Assembly: GCA_022376515.1 (NCBI GenBank)
Contig: WTXI01000161.1
Span: forward strand, 19,901 to 83,900
Direction of reading: 5' to 3'
Source: Lactifluus volemus
Lineage: Eukaryota; Basidiomycota; Agaricomycetes; Russulales; Russulaceae
DNA: 64,000 nucleotides
Shown: one piece after another, positions 23,486 through 34,220 of the stretch
Layout: each line of letters begins with the position of its first letter
Position numbering within the stretch: position 1 is the stretch's first letter
Program-made: the position numbers and the translations under genes
The notes under the pieces: generated by a model
The model's database searches: none
What the model was told of the DNA's origin: nothing
What the model saw: the letters and a program-made list of their open reading frames with translations, nothing else

Positions 23486-26400
23486 ATGAGCCAAGCCGCT
23501 GCAGCGCAAGCCGCTGCGCATACCGTTGCACCGCCGCAACTCTTCAACCCAACCGACGACGACGTTGTCGCCGGACCTGCTGTTTCTTTTCACGGTTCCG
23601 CTCAAGGTTCCGTTTACGGCCCCGCTCACACTTCCGTTCATGGGTCAGCCCACGGTTCTGTCCAAGGTTCCGTCCACGGCTCCTCCCAAGGTTTCGGTCG
23701 CGCCTCTGCCTTGACCTCGGCGGCTAGTACTCCAGTCAGTACACCTTCGCCTTTTCAGCACTACGCAATCCCGCCTATGCACCATCACGCTGCGATCCCC
23801 CCGATCCCACCGGTGCACCGTCAAGCCGCGATTCCGTGGGCGCACCCACAACCTATGGTCCCGCCTGCTCACCCGCCTCCTTTGGTGCCTCCAGCTCACC
23901 ATGTGCCCCCTCTCGCTCCGCCACTCCACTTGCCTCCTGCGATGCCTGGGCCAACAGTCATATCCCAACGTTATGACATCCCTCCGCTCGAGCAAGATGG
24001 CAGTAACTTCTCAGTATGGCAATTCCACATGCGTGTAGTCTTGAGGAGCTACAAACTCCTAACCGTCCTTATCGATCCGCGTCCGCATCCCTTAACCTTC
24101 CCAGCTGAAGCCGCTGCCTGGGATGAAAAGGACCAACAGGCGTTCTCCCTCATCGCGTTGTCGCTCACCGGGGAACCGGCTCACCTTATTTTCCACGCGC
24201 AGACAGCCAAGGATTGCCTAGACTGTCTTGCCGCTCGTTTCGAGGGCCGAGGAAGTCACAAACTTTCTCACCTGATGACTCGCCTCTTCAGCACACCCCT
24301 CAACGACGCCGAACCCCTCGAGCCACAAATCAACGCCATGATCGATGCTTCGCACCGCCTGGCCGAAGCTGGCTCACCTTTCACCAACCAGCAAATTGCG
24401 CTTGCCATTACCAACGCCCTCCCTGCACCGCATCGGATGCTCAAAGTCGTTCTCAATAACCTTAGTCCAGCTGAACAAACTCCTGAGAACATCAAACTTC
24501 GCATCCTCACCGACGAGGACTCGCGCATCCGCGAATCGGGCGAGGGGGCAGCCGCGTTTTACGCCAAGGCTGCCAAAAAGGGTAAAGACGGCAAAAAGAA
24601 AGCTGACAAAAAGAGTTCGGACAAGGACAAAAAGAAGGGAGAGCAGAACAAGCGGAAGGACCAGCAGAAGAAGCGTTGTACCCACTGCAACATCAATGGT
24701 CACGATGTCAGTGAGTGCCGGAAGCTCAAGGCGCAGAAGGAGAAGGACGCGAAAACAGCTACGGCCACGCCAGCGACTACGTCCACGTCAACGCCTACCT
24801 CCCCTTCTGCCCCCGCTTCCGCGAAAGTCGCTATAGCATCGCTTCCTGACGAGGAAATCTACCTTTACAGTGCTCATCCTCCCCAGTCCCGTCCGCTTCT
24901 CCAGTCCTGGATACTTGACTCAGGCGCATCCCGCACCATGTCGTGCAACCGCTCGTGGTTTACGCACTTTGCCCCCCTCTCTACTCCCATCAAAGTCACA
25001 CTTGGCGACGCCCGCTCTATCTTGGCCACTGGTATCGGTCGAATCCGCGTTCGCATGCACGCCGATAACAAGTGGAAAACTGCGATATTCCAAGAAGTGC
25101 TGTTCGTCCCTGACCTTCACGGCAACCTCCTCTCCGTCTCGTACCTTGCTCAACACGGCGCCAGCTTGCTCTTTAGCGGCGCCTCGTGCTCCCTTCGTGA
25201 CAAGACAGGAACTGTTACCTGTCAAGGCTACATGTCCTCAAACCTCTACATCATGGACATCCGAACTGTCACTTCGGAGAAGGTACACGTTGCGAGCGTT
25301 CCGACTTTCCCGCGAGAGAATGAGGAGCTGCCTGCACCTGGTGAAATTGCTTTCCTCACCGAAGGCGCTGGCTCCTCCGCTGACCTTGCAACCTGGCATC
25401 GTCGTCTCGGTCACGTCAACGCCGAGACTGTCGTGCGGATGGCCGAGAAGGGACTTGTCAACGGGATGACGATCGAGGGGACCACAGACGTCACCACGAT
25501 TTGCGAGCCTTGCCTAGCCGGAAAACAGAGCCGCGTTGATATCGCGAAATCGACCAACACACGGGCCACTGAAGTCCTCGGTCGTGTTTTTTCCGACATC
25601 TGCGGCAAATTGCCCACTCAATCCCGAGAGGGATACGAATATTTTGCGACCTTCACAGACGACAAGTCGCGAAAGGTATACGTCGCGGGACTTCGCCTAA
25701 AGTCTGACCTACTTAAGCATCTGCAAATTTTTGTGGCCCGAGTCGAGAGAGAAACGGGGAAGCTACTTAAAGTGCTACAATCGGATGGTGGAGGCGAATA
25801 CACGGGTAACGTACCCACTCAGTATTTCGAGGAGAAAGGTATTCAGCAGGAAATTACGACCGCTGACACACCCCAACACAATGGTGTCGCCGAACGCATG
25901 AACCGCACCCTCTTGGACAAGGTGCGGGCGATGCTCAACGACGCCGATCTCCCCTTTTCTTTCTGGTACGACGCCCTCCAGTATGCCGCCATCCTACACA
26001 ATAGCTCCCCCTCCGCTGCGCTTCCGAACGTTACTCCAGAAGAGTCTTGGAGCGGCAACAAGCCCGACGTCTCCCGACTCCGAATTTTTGGATGCAAAGC
26101 CCACATGCACGTTCCCGAAAGTTATCGCTCAAAATTATCTTCGCATTCCAAGCAGTGCACGTTCATCGGCCTCGCGACAAATTACAAAGCTTTCAAGCTG
26201 ATTCACCGCGCCTCTCACAAAATTTACCATTCTCGCGATGTTGTGTTCGACGAAGGGGGCCCAAAACACGAACGAGTCGTAATCGACGATGACGACAACA
26301 TCGACTACGAACACGACAATGGAGACGCCACGGTCGATGGAGATGCCGCGCCACCCGCGATTCCTCCTCCCGTACCTCCCTCTGTCACTCGCCCAACGCG

Positions 26401-28048
26401 CACAATTCGTGCACCGATCCGCGACGACGACCCTCGCTACGATGTAACCTCGTATAACCGCACTCCTGTGCGCGCTAGTGTCGCCGAGTCTGAAATCGGG
26501 AGTGATCCACGCACTTTCGATGAGGCGATGGCTCGACCAGACGCTGCCGAATGGAGGCTCGCGTGCGAGACGGAACGAATCGCCTTCGAACAAATGGGCG
26601 TTTACGAAGTTGTACCGCGCCCTCGTGGCCGCAAGGTAGTCGGCAGCCGTTGGGTATTCCGCGTCAAACGCGGACCCGATGGCAGCATACAAAAATACAA
26701 AGCTCGAGTCGTCGCCCAAGGCTTCACACAGATCGAGGGCATCGATTTCGACGAAACCTTCGCACCCGTCGCGAAACTCGCCTCACTCCGCGCCATCCTT
26801 GCGATCGCTGCGGAAAAGGACTTTGAGTTGCAGCAGATGGACGTCAAGTCAGCATATTTGAACGGTACGCTCAAGGAGGAGATTTTTATGAACCCTCCTC
26901 CAGGCTTCGATATCCCTGACGGCATGGTATTACGACTAATCAAAGCTGTCTATGGAACGAAGCAGGGCGGACGTGTTTGGTATGAGAACATCAAAGCGCG
27001 TCTCACCTCCATGGGTTATCAGAATACCCAGTCCGATCACGCCGTCTTCACCCGTTTTGCTGACCCACACACCTCTATCATCGCGCTCTATGTCGACGAC
27101 ATCACTATGGCCTCTAGCAGCCTTCAGGAGATTCAAAGGGACAAAGCCCTGCTCTGCCAGTACTATGAGATGACCGATTTGGGCGATCTTGCCTGGATCC
27201 TCGGTATGCATGTCACTCGCGATCGTGACGCCGGGTGGATCTCGCTCTCGCAAGAGAAGTACTCGAATGAGGTCCTCGAACGCTTTGGAAAATCCTCCAT
27301 TCGTCCCGTCTCCACCCCTGCCATCGCCAATGAGCATCTCCGTAAACTGTCACAACCGGAGTCTGATGCAAAACTTTATCAAAGCGCCGTAGGAGCACTC
27401 ATGTACTTGATGGTTGGCACACGCCCTGACCTCTCCTACGCCGTGTCGGCTCTCGGACGGCACAACGCAACGCCTGGTCCACCTCATCTCCACTCTCTTG
27501 AGCGCGTCTTCAAATACCTTCGCGGCTCTACGTCTTTGCGCCTCATCTTTCGACGCGGCACCCCCGAAGGAACTGTTCTACGTGGCTTCGTGGATGCCGA
27601 CTGGGCTAGTGACATCAATGATCGGAAATCAACCTCCGGTTTTGCCTTTATGCTCGGAGGGGGTGCAATCAGCTGGGGATCTAAGAAGCAAACGTCTGTC
27701 GCCTTGTCTAGCACAGAAGCCGAGTACGTTGCAGCCGCATACGCCGCGAAAGAAGCCGTTTGGCTCCGACGCCTCCTTCGAGAGCTCAACCTCGACGTAA
27801 CGCTCCCCACCATTCTGCACATGGACAACCAGTCCGCGATCGCCATCGCTCGAAACCCCGAGTTCCACGACCGCACGAAGCATATCGATCTTCGCCACCA
27901 CTTCTTACGCGAGAGGGTCGCCGCCGGCGACATTGACCTCACCTACGTCCCCACCGACGACCAGATCGCCGATGTATTCACAAAGGGACTGGTCCGCGAG
28001 AAGCATGGGCGGCTCACGCGCGAGCTAGGCTTGCACTTTCAGGTCTGA
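23486..28048 (+). CDS. Copia gag-pol polyprotein (1520 aa, open)
   Basis: Single frame in copia order. Gag is Ala/Pro/His-rich at the N-terminus, with a Lys-rich stretch before a zinc knuckle, CTHCNINGHDVSEC (near residue 397). Protease ILDSGAS near 474. GAG pre-integrase HRRLGHVN near 635. Integrase catalytic residues in FTDD (near 722), LQSDGGGEY (near 764) and AERMNRTL (near 801). Reverse transcriptase has MDVKSAYLNG and LYVDD (near 1201). RNase H has DADWASD, STEAEYVA and MDNQSAIA. No stop or frameshift. ATG 23486 is the first in frame after the LTR. Together with identical LTRs this suggests a competent element. Confidence 0.93.
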   Translation: MSQAAAAQAAAHTVAPPQLFNPTDDDVVAGPAVSFHGSAQGSVYGPAHTSVHGSAHGSVQGSVHGSSQGFGRASALTSAASTPVSTPSPFQHYAIPPMHHHAAIPPIPPVHRQAAIPWAHPQPMVPPAHPPPLVPPAHHVPPLAPPLHLPPAMPGPTVISQRYDIPPLEQDGSNFSVWQFHMRVVLRSYKLLTVLIDPRPHPLTFPAEAAAWDEKDQQAFSLIALSLTGEPAHLIFHAQTAKDCLDCLAARFEGRGSHKLSHLMTRLFSTPLNDAEPLEPQINAMIDASHRLAEAGSPFTNQQIALAITNALPAPHRMLKVVLNNLSPAEQTPENIKLRILTDEDSRIRESGEGAAAFYAKAAKKGKDGKKKADKKSSDKDKKKGEQNKRKDQQKKRCTHCNINGHDVSECRKLKAQKEKDAKTATATPATTSTSTPTSPSAPASAKVAIASLPDEEIYLYSAHPPQSRPLLQSWILDSGASRTMSCNRSWFTHFAPLSTPIKVTLGDARSILATGIGRIRVRMHADNKWKTAIFQEVLFVPDLHGNLLSVSYLAQHGASLLFSGASCSLRDKTGTVTCQGYMSSNLYIMDIRTVTSEKVHVASVPTFPRENEELPAPGEIAFLTEGAGSSADLATWHRRLGHVNAETVVRMAEKGLVNGMTIEGTTDVTTICEPCLAGKQSRVDIAKSTNTRATEVLGRVFSDICGKLPTQSREGYEYFATFTDDKSRKVYVAGLRLKSDLLKHLQIFVARVERETGKLLKVLQSDGGGEYTGNVPTQYFEEKGIQQEITTADTPQHNGVAERMNRTLLDKVRAMLNDADLPFSFWYDALQYAAILHNSSPSAALPNVTPEESWSGNKPDVSRLRIFGCKAHMHVPESYRSKLSSHSKQCTFIGLATNYKAFKLIHRASHKIYHSRDVVFDEGGPKHERVVIDDDDNIDYEHDNGDATVDGDAAPPAIPPPVPPSVTRPTRTIRAPIRDDDPRYDVTSYNRTPVRASVAESEIGSDPRTFDEAMARPDAAEWRLACETERIAFEQMGVYEVVPRPRGRKVVGSRWVFRVKRGPDGSIQKYKARVVAQGFTQIEGIDFDETFAPVAKLASLRAILAIAAEKDFELQQMDVKSAYLNGTLKEEIFMNPPPGFDIPDGMVLRLIKAVYGTKQGGRVWYENIKARLTSMGYQNTQSDHAVFTRFADPHTSIIALYVDDITMASSSLQEIQRDKALLCQYYEMTDLGDLAWILGMHVTRDRDAGWISLSQEKYSNEVLERFGKSSIRPVSTPAIANEHLRKLSQPESDAKLYQSAVGALMYLMVGTRPDLSYAVSALGRHNATPGPPHLHSLERVFKYLRGSTSLRLIFRRGTPEGTVLRGFVDADWASDINDRKSTSGFAFMLGGGAISWGSKKQTSVALSSTEAEYVAAAYAAKEAVWLRRLLRELNLDVTLPTILHMDNQSAIAIARNPEFHDRTKHIDLRHHFLRERVAAGDIDLTYVPTDDQIADVFTKGLVREKHGRLTRELGLHFQV

Positions 28049-28055
28049 GGGGGTG

Positions 28056-28454
28056 TGTTGAAGTATGGACATTGACCAGCCCTAAAGTGGCTGCGCACGG
28101 ACCATCGACGCATCGTAGCTGATCGTTTCTACTATAGCCTTTTTCTGCCCTTTCATACCTTACTTGGTCTACCTCTATCCCTCTTCACTCTTTTCTGGTA
28201 GATTCTACTCCACTTGGGAGCACCTGGGCACATTTTATTTTCACATGGCTCCATAGCCGATACTGTGTATTTAAGCCTGTCGCAAGAGCGGCAGCAAACC
28301 TCAGCGTTTTATCTTCTCGCGCTGAGGTAAGTTTTCTCTCACTTTTCACTTCGTAGCCTAGAGCACTTATAATGTATTCTAGTCTTAAACCTTTTCAGGT
28401 TAGCTACGAAATAGCAGCGTTTTATCTTCTCGCGCTGAGTCTTAAACCTTTTCA
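28056..28454 (+). repeat. 3' LTR of the copia element
   Basis: 399 bp, same sequence as 23028-23426 by eye. A G-rich polypurine stretch (CTGAGGGGGTG) precedes it directly after the gag-pol stop. Confidence 0.92.
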
Positions 28455-29802
28455 GGGAAACTCCGGCTGATTATGAATATTTGAGCCCAGGGGATTTCAT
28501 CATTATCGGGTTGGAACTGGAGGGTATCCAGTACGTCTTTCATATGTTGTTGAGGTCGCACTCATTCCTAAAGCGCAAACTAGGCAAGACTTGATTCTCA
28601 ATGCCAAAATGCCAAGTTCCACAGCCCGTGAAACAGCCCTGTTACGTCAACGAACTCGTCTACTCAAGCAGATGGAACGCTTCATGGTTGTGCGTGAGAA
28701 GTATCTCCCTGGCCTATCCATATACCTTGCTACACTCCCTCCTCAGCCCGGGGCATCTAATCCCTCCGCTGAATCCATCCCCCTCCACCTTCCCTCTTCC
28801 CTCCCAGCGCATAAACGTGCTGAAATTATTGTTCCAAACCTTGACCATATCGAAGAGGAACTACGTGTCGCGCAGGCATCAGATGCCCTGGTCCAACTTC
28901 GGCTCCAGCTCACGAAACGAACCTATGCTGCTCGGTACAAGGGACGAAATATTTGTTCACAGAACCACTACACACGTTTCCGTGAGTTGCAAGACCAAGT
29001 TGAAAACAAAATCAAGGCATCCCAGCTCAAGTACAACGTAGCAAGAAGCGCACTTCTAAATCTCCGTGGACCTGGTCCTTGGGAGAACTCACTTAAGGAA
29101 TTGCACACTGACCATATCCGAGGCCTAGGGGAACATTCTCTGCGAGCAGAGGAGCAAGAATCGGATCGCCAGATGCAGATCCTTGCGGGAGTGCAGTTGT
29201 CTAGCAGTTGGAGTCTCCAAGACATTTCTAGTATCCTCGAGAAGCCTCTCCCACCTACTAAATTCAACCCAAACCTTAGTTGCGGAGATGGTACACGAAA
29301 ACCCTCGTGGATTTGGTATAGTACGACAGGTAAAGAGATTGACGACAATGACACGCAAGCCTGTATTTGTCTTCCAGTACCTTGGAAACCATGACCTTCT
29401 GACTGACTGATTCTCTCAGATCTTCGCGTTGAGTGGCTGCGATGCCGTGCCAGGGCCGCACGATGGAAGGAGGAGATTCAACTCGTCGAGGAGGAGATGC
29501 GACGCACTCTCTCATTCTGTGAATGGAAAGCATCGTGGTGGGATGAACGGCATCAAGCCCGAGCCTTGGTACCCTTTCACGTCGCCGAAGGAGTTGCCGC
29601 TTATGCTGCTGAACAAGCTGAGGCTGAGCGTCAGCGCGCATTGCAATGGGCAGTTCAATGGACAGAGATTCGACAGCGTGCAGCGACTGTGTTACACAAA
29701 CATTTGAACGACTCAGAACCTGAGGATAGTATTTCCATGCCAATGGACACGTTTGATATTGACACTGAGGGTGATGGTCTTAATAGTGATGTCGACTTCT
29801 AA

Positions 29803-32134
29803 TGTTGTGTAGTCGTTGTACTATCTAGCAATCAATCATGTTATGTGTCGGTCGGTATACATGTTCGTCATCACGCCCATCATTCCTAGCCAGAGGCGCG
29901 ACACCTTACTCAGGGGAAACAGCTTTGGTCTGGCCCATCAAGCTGCATCAAGACGCAGCCGATTGCCTAGGGCCAGGGCATTTCCTTTTCTGGGGCGTCT
30001 CGTGTCTCGATCACTGTTCCCCCCCTTTTTTTTCTTTCCATCGCGACCATTAGACAGATGCCAATATCGCGTGTGTGGCGGTTATATTGTCGGTAAAGCC
30101 CTCGACGACAGGAAGCAGATAACGGCGGTAACCTTGCACACATTCCGCGATGTAAACAGAGCACAACTCTTTGATATTAATAAGCAGTTTGGGAGGTCAG
30201 CTGAGAATTATCATCAGGGGTAGGACGGTAGAAGACAGGAGACTGTCAAAATGGAGACGACATGGTCCATAAGAGAGAGATAGGGGTTTCTAGATAGCTT
30301 TGTGTCGATTTTGAATAAGCTCAATGGGTCGGGCATCCACGACAATCGGCGGTTGAAACTATCGGTGAACCGCTCGGTGCGCAGCACGTGCATGCAGTGC
30401 GCAACTGCTGCAACAACGCTCGACGTTCTTCCCGTAGACTGCGAAGACGGACTGCGCTGATAATCGGCGGTTGAAGCTACCAGTGAACTGCTCGGTGCGC
30501 AACACGTGCATGCACCCTGTCATGAGTCGCCAACCAATCAGAAGAGCCGACTGCGCGATCCGCCAATCAGAGCAGGAGGACGTCCCTCTTTTAATATAAC
30601 TAGCGTAGACCCGTGCTTCGCACGGGGCTCTCAGCCATTGTCGCCACGTTTCTCGGCTGCCGCAAGCTGGTGTCTTGTGGACGATGATGTCATTAGGCAA
30701 GATCTGGTGCTCGAAATGCCTTTCACGGAAAACAGGGGCTAGCTTTCGTGAACGCTCCAGAAAACGCGTTCAGAAACATGGTCGGCAACTGGAGCAAGAC
30801 AGTGAAAGAAAAAGAAGGAAAACTGAGAAATAGGAGTCGAACGTGCGAGTCGGAGTCAAATAGAAATCATGTGCACGATTATATGCAGACAGCCCCTGAT
30901 GCACCGCTCAGCTGGTGGTTTCAGCTGCGGATCGCTGGAAAAAGATTGTCCTCGTCAGCGTGATCGTGTTGACAGGGCAAGGGCATGACCCCGCGCCGGC
31001 TCCTTTAACGAACGGGCCACCTGGCCACAACGTGGGCCAGAGTCTGCGGATCCTTTGCGCGAGAGTCGGGCCACAGCGTGAGCCCAGAGTCTGCGGATCT
31101 TGAACGGTTCCTGCACCCCACACCGACCAATGAGAGTGCCCATCGAGCTACATCCTGAGCAGAGCCTGCGCATCGTGTTGACAGGTCAGGAGCACGACCC
31201 CGCGCGGACCAATGAGGGCTGGCCGACGGGGGCTGGTCCCGCGATGAGGGAAGAGGCGACGGAGGGGATGGAGGTGGGAAGAAGTCAGGTGCACGGCCAA
31301 GTGAGGAACGACCAAATGAGGCAGTTGAGGGGTCCGAAGTCTGCCATCAGTGATGTCATCCGCAAGAAAGTGCTTCCCCAACTGCCGTTTTGAGACAGCA
31401 CACGTGAGGAGACAGGGGGAGAGAGAAAACACTGAGAGCGACGAAAGTTGTCGTTGTCACACGTGAAACGCCATCTCCAACTGCATTTTTGAGAAGGAAC
31501 ATGCGAGGAGGAAAGAGGAGTGAGAGCTCAGCAGAGGAAGAAAACTGGGATGTGACGGAGCTGAAAGTATTTGTCTGAGTTGTAGCAGACATTGTAAGTT
31601 GTCGAAACGTAAGGCAGAGAAAACGATGCAACGAACTGTATCATCAAAGATTAAAGTCGTGCACCTTCTTTCCGAGTCGGAACCAGGTTGCTTGTTGCCT
31701 TGTCGTTGCATTGAACCGTCTTCAGCGTGCCACCTGTTGTTGACCAATCAGGCCCGCAGCCCGCATTGACTGGTGCCGCCTGCCTCAATCAGCTGACTGA
31801 ACCGTCTTCGGCCTACCGCGTGCTACTCAGGGGAAGAAGTCAGACGGAGGCTGCAGCCCACTTTGGCAAACGCGATGAGGGAACAGGCGACGGAGGGGAT
31901 GGAGGGAAGAAGTCAGGTGCACGACCCCGTGCCGACCAATGAGAGCCGCCCGACGGCGGCTGCAGCCCGCTTTGGCAAAAAGCAGTCTTCCTTTAATATA
32001 TTACTGAGTTTGTAATCACTGGATCAGTTACAGATGCAGTTAATTGTATATTTGGATTTTAACACCCTCTACTCGGAGCCGAACCGACAGGTGACCTGAT
32101 GGTGTAGCGAAATTATCTTGGAGATCCATAGTAG
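29803..32134. other. KDZ element right part: GC-rich repeats, no gene recognised
   Basis: No coding region is supported. Contents: two 56-bp direct repeats (30341-30396 and 30459-30514) beginning AATCGGCGGTTGAA after the first two bases; a hairpin at 30610-30626; and a GC-rich stretch, about 30950-31980, of diverged repeated blocks (GAAGAAGTCAG, ACCAATGAGAG, CGACGGAGGGGATGGA recur). Confidence 0.5.
30610..30626. repeat. Short perfect hairpin CCCGTGC-TTC-GCACGGG
   Basis: A 7-bp GC-rich stem with a 3-nt loop follows the AT-rich run TTTTAATATAACTAGCGTAGA. It could mark the end of a small nested DNA transposon. Confidence 0.4.
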
Positions 32135-33362
32135 CCATATTACAATGTCAGTGGCATTACAATGTTGGCGCATTAGAAGTGGCACATTTTTGTGCATTAT
32201 AATGTGAGCGCATTATAATGTCGGTGAATTATAAAGTGAGCACATTATAATGTGAGCGCATTATAATGTAAGCGCATTATAATGTCGGCGCATTATAATG
32301 TCGGCGCATTATAATGTCGGTGCATTATAATGTGAGCGCATTATAATGTTGGCGAATTATAAAGTGAGCGCATTATAAAGTGAGCGCATTATAATGTCGG
32401 CACATTATAATGTCGGCGCATTATAATGTCGGCACATTATAATGTCGGTGCATTATAATGTTGGCACATTATAATGTCGGCGCATTATAATGTCGGTGCA
32501 TTATAATGTTGGCACATTATAATGTCGGCACATTATAATGTCGGCGCATTATAATGTTGGCACATTATAATGTCGGCACATTATAATGTCGGCGCATTAT
32601 AATGTCGGCGCATTATAATGTCTGTGCATTATAATGTCGGCACATTATAATGTCGGCGCATTATAATGTGAGCACATTATAATGTGGGTGCATTATAATG
32701 TGGGTGCATTATAATGTGGGTGCATTATAATGTCGGCGCATTATAATGTGAGCACATTATAATGTCGGCGCATTATAATGTGAGCACATTATAATGTCGG
32801 CGCATTATAATGTGAGCACATTATAATGTCGGCGCATTATAATGTGAGCACATTATAATGTCGGCGCATTATAATGTGAGCACATTATAATGTCGGCGCA
32901 TTATAATGTGCTCGCATTATAATGTCGGCGCATTATAATGTGCTCGCATTATAATGTCGGCGCATTATAATGTGAGCACATTATAATGTCGGCGCATTAT
33001 AATGTGCTCGCATTATAATGTCGGCGCATTATAATGTGCTCGCATTATAATGTCGGCGCATTATAATGTGCTCGCATTATAATGTGCTCGCATTATAATG
33101 TGCTCGCATTATAATGTGCTCGCATTATAATGTGCTCGCATTATAATGTGCTCGCATTATAATGTGCTCGCATTATAATGTCGGCGCATTATAATGTGCT
33201 CACATTATAATGCGCCGACATTATAATGTGCCGACATTATAATGTGCCGACATTATAATGTGCCGACATTATAATGTGCCGACATTATAATGTGCCGACA
33301 TTATAATGTGCCGACATTATAATGTGCCGACATTATAATGTGCCGACATTATAATGTCCTCA
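32135..33362 (-). repeat. Right array of 16-bp CATTATAATG palindrome units
   Basis: Same unit as the left array but inverted: CATTATAATG with spacers TCGGCG, TGAGCA, TGCTCG, TCGGCA or TGCCGA. Local runs of identical units (TGCTCG about 33060-33180, TGCCGA about 33210-33350) and a regular alternation of TCGGCG and TGAGCA (about 32740-32900) show recent unequal expansion. Composition differs from the left array although the adjoining inverted repeats are identical. Confidence 0.92.
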
Positions 33363-33686
33363 CATTATGATGTCGGCGCATTATAATGTCGGTGCATTAT
33401 AATGTGAGCACATTATAATGTCACTGACATTGTAATGTAGGCGCAATTTAATGTTGATGACATTATAATGTTGGCACATTACAATGTAGGTGCATCATAA
33501 TTGGGACATTACAATGTCGGCGCACTGTAATGTCAGTGACATTATAATTATGAAGACTTTACAATGTATTATGACTATAATGGGTATAGGTGGTAATTGG
33601 CGTATTGTAATGTGGTAAGGTGCCTGGGACATTATAACACGTCGTGTACAAATTATCAGGAAACAATGTAATTAGGCTACATGGAT
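33363..33686 (-). repeat. Right terminal inverted repeat (324 bp)
   Basis: Exact reverse complement of 12896-13219; ends GGCTACATGGAT. Followed by TGTTG and then GATTGCG (33692-33698), the latter also present outside the left end. Confidence 0.9.
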
Positions 33687-34220
33687 TGTTGGATTGCGCA
33701 GCTCTGGTTCCCTTATTAAATTGTTCTCTCGCGAGCAGCATACAATCAATGCTGATGAGTATGGAAGGGAAAACGATGGAGATGGTAACGCCGGTGGTCA
33801 AATGATTCAAGCTCTCAAGCTCCGGTATGCCGCTTTGGTCACGTGGTTCAGCGCAAGGTACCAAACAGGACAGTCACTTACCAGCGCGGAACTGCGCCTA
33901 TGCCGAGCGGGGCGCGCCGGATATCCAAAGTTTCTAAACCAGATCTCAAAAACCCAACGAGCCCAAATCAAAGCCGTGTAAGAAGATTGAGTGCATTTCT
34001 TGGCCTGCCCCAATTTTCAGTCTTAGTCTTACATAGCCCGAGCAGAGCACGTCCGTGCGATGGGAAAGGGTAGTAAACTCACGCAGTTGGTCAGATCGCA
34101 GGCTGCTCGGCTGTCCGGAGACGAGTGTTCGGAGAATGAGTGCCATGATCATATCATGAAGTGAATGTCTATCGTCCCTTCGTTGTCCCCACGCTAGATC
34201 AGAGGAACGATGTCGGGTGA

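Larger units (their letters stand above)
23028..28454 (+). mobile_element. Ty1/copia LTR retrotransposon, apparently intact (5427 bp)
   Basis: Two 399-bp LTRs (TG..CA) flank one long gag-pol frame. The target duplication GGGAA occurs at 23023-23027 and 28455-28459. The LTRs look identical over their full length, so insertion is very recent. No classical TGG-starting primer-binding site follows the 5' LTR; the sequence there begins GATTACGAGACC, so the primer is unclear. It sits in sense orientation inside an exon of the KDZ transposase. Confidence 0.93.
20562..29802 (+). pseudogene. KDZ transposase with CxC2 cysteine cluster, interrupted by a copia element
   Basis: Exons before the insertion: 20562-20825, 20890-21105, 21168-21539, 21595-21788, 21851-22013, 22063-22211, 22264-22655, 22713-22898, 22960-23027. 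After it: about 28460-28530, 28584-29360 and about 29420-29802 (stop). The CxC2 zinc-binding cluster (YVCASGSC, RCRDCFG, YCQPCIVKGH) lies in exon 2. Transposase core hallmarks are DANFR (first acidic residue), ISYDIGCQW (second), PKFHLEAH, and GRTDGEGVERNW (glutamate), fitting the Kyakuja-Dileera-Zisupton family, an RNase H-fold DDE nuclease. A coiled-coil C-terminal part ends in an acidic tail. Counting the 5-bp target duplication once, the frame runs on without a stop across the copia insertion, so that insertion seems the only lesion. As it stands no full protein can be made unless the 5.4-kb insert is removed. Confidence 0.85.
12896..33686. mobile_element. KDZ-type DNA transposon, 20.8 kb, with giant inverted palindrome arrays (putative)
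   Basis: Perfect 324-bp inverted repeats (12896-13219 and 33363-33686) bound a segment holding a KDZ transposase gene (20562-29802), a minus-strand accessory gene (15158-17314) and, next to each inverted repeat, a long array of 16-bp palindromic units in inverted orientation. A 7-bp match, GATTGCG, lies 5 bp outside both ends (12884-12890 and 33692-33698) and could be most of an 8-bp target duplication, with the outermost 5 bp of the ends imperfect. Without the nested copia insertion the element would be about 15.4 kb. Element boundaries and unity are inference; the inverted repeats and the transposase are directly visible. Confidence 0.65.

Noticed and set aside
24345..25469. Additional frames inside the copia gag-pol
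   Set aside because: Lys/Arg/Ser-rich shadow frames of the intact 1520-codon frame.
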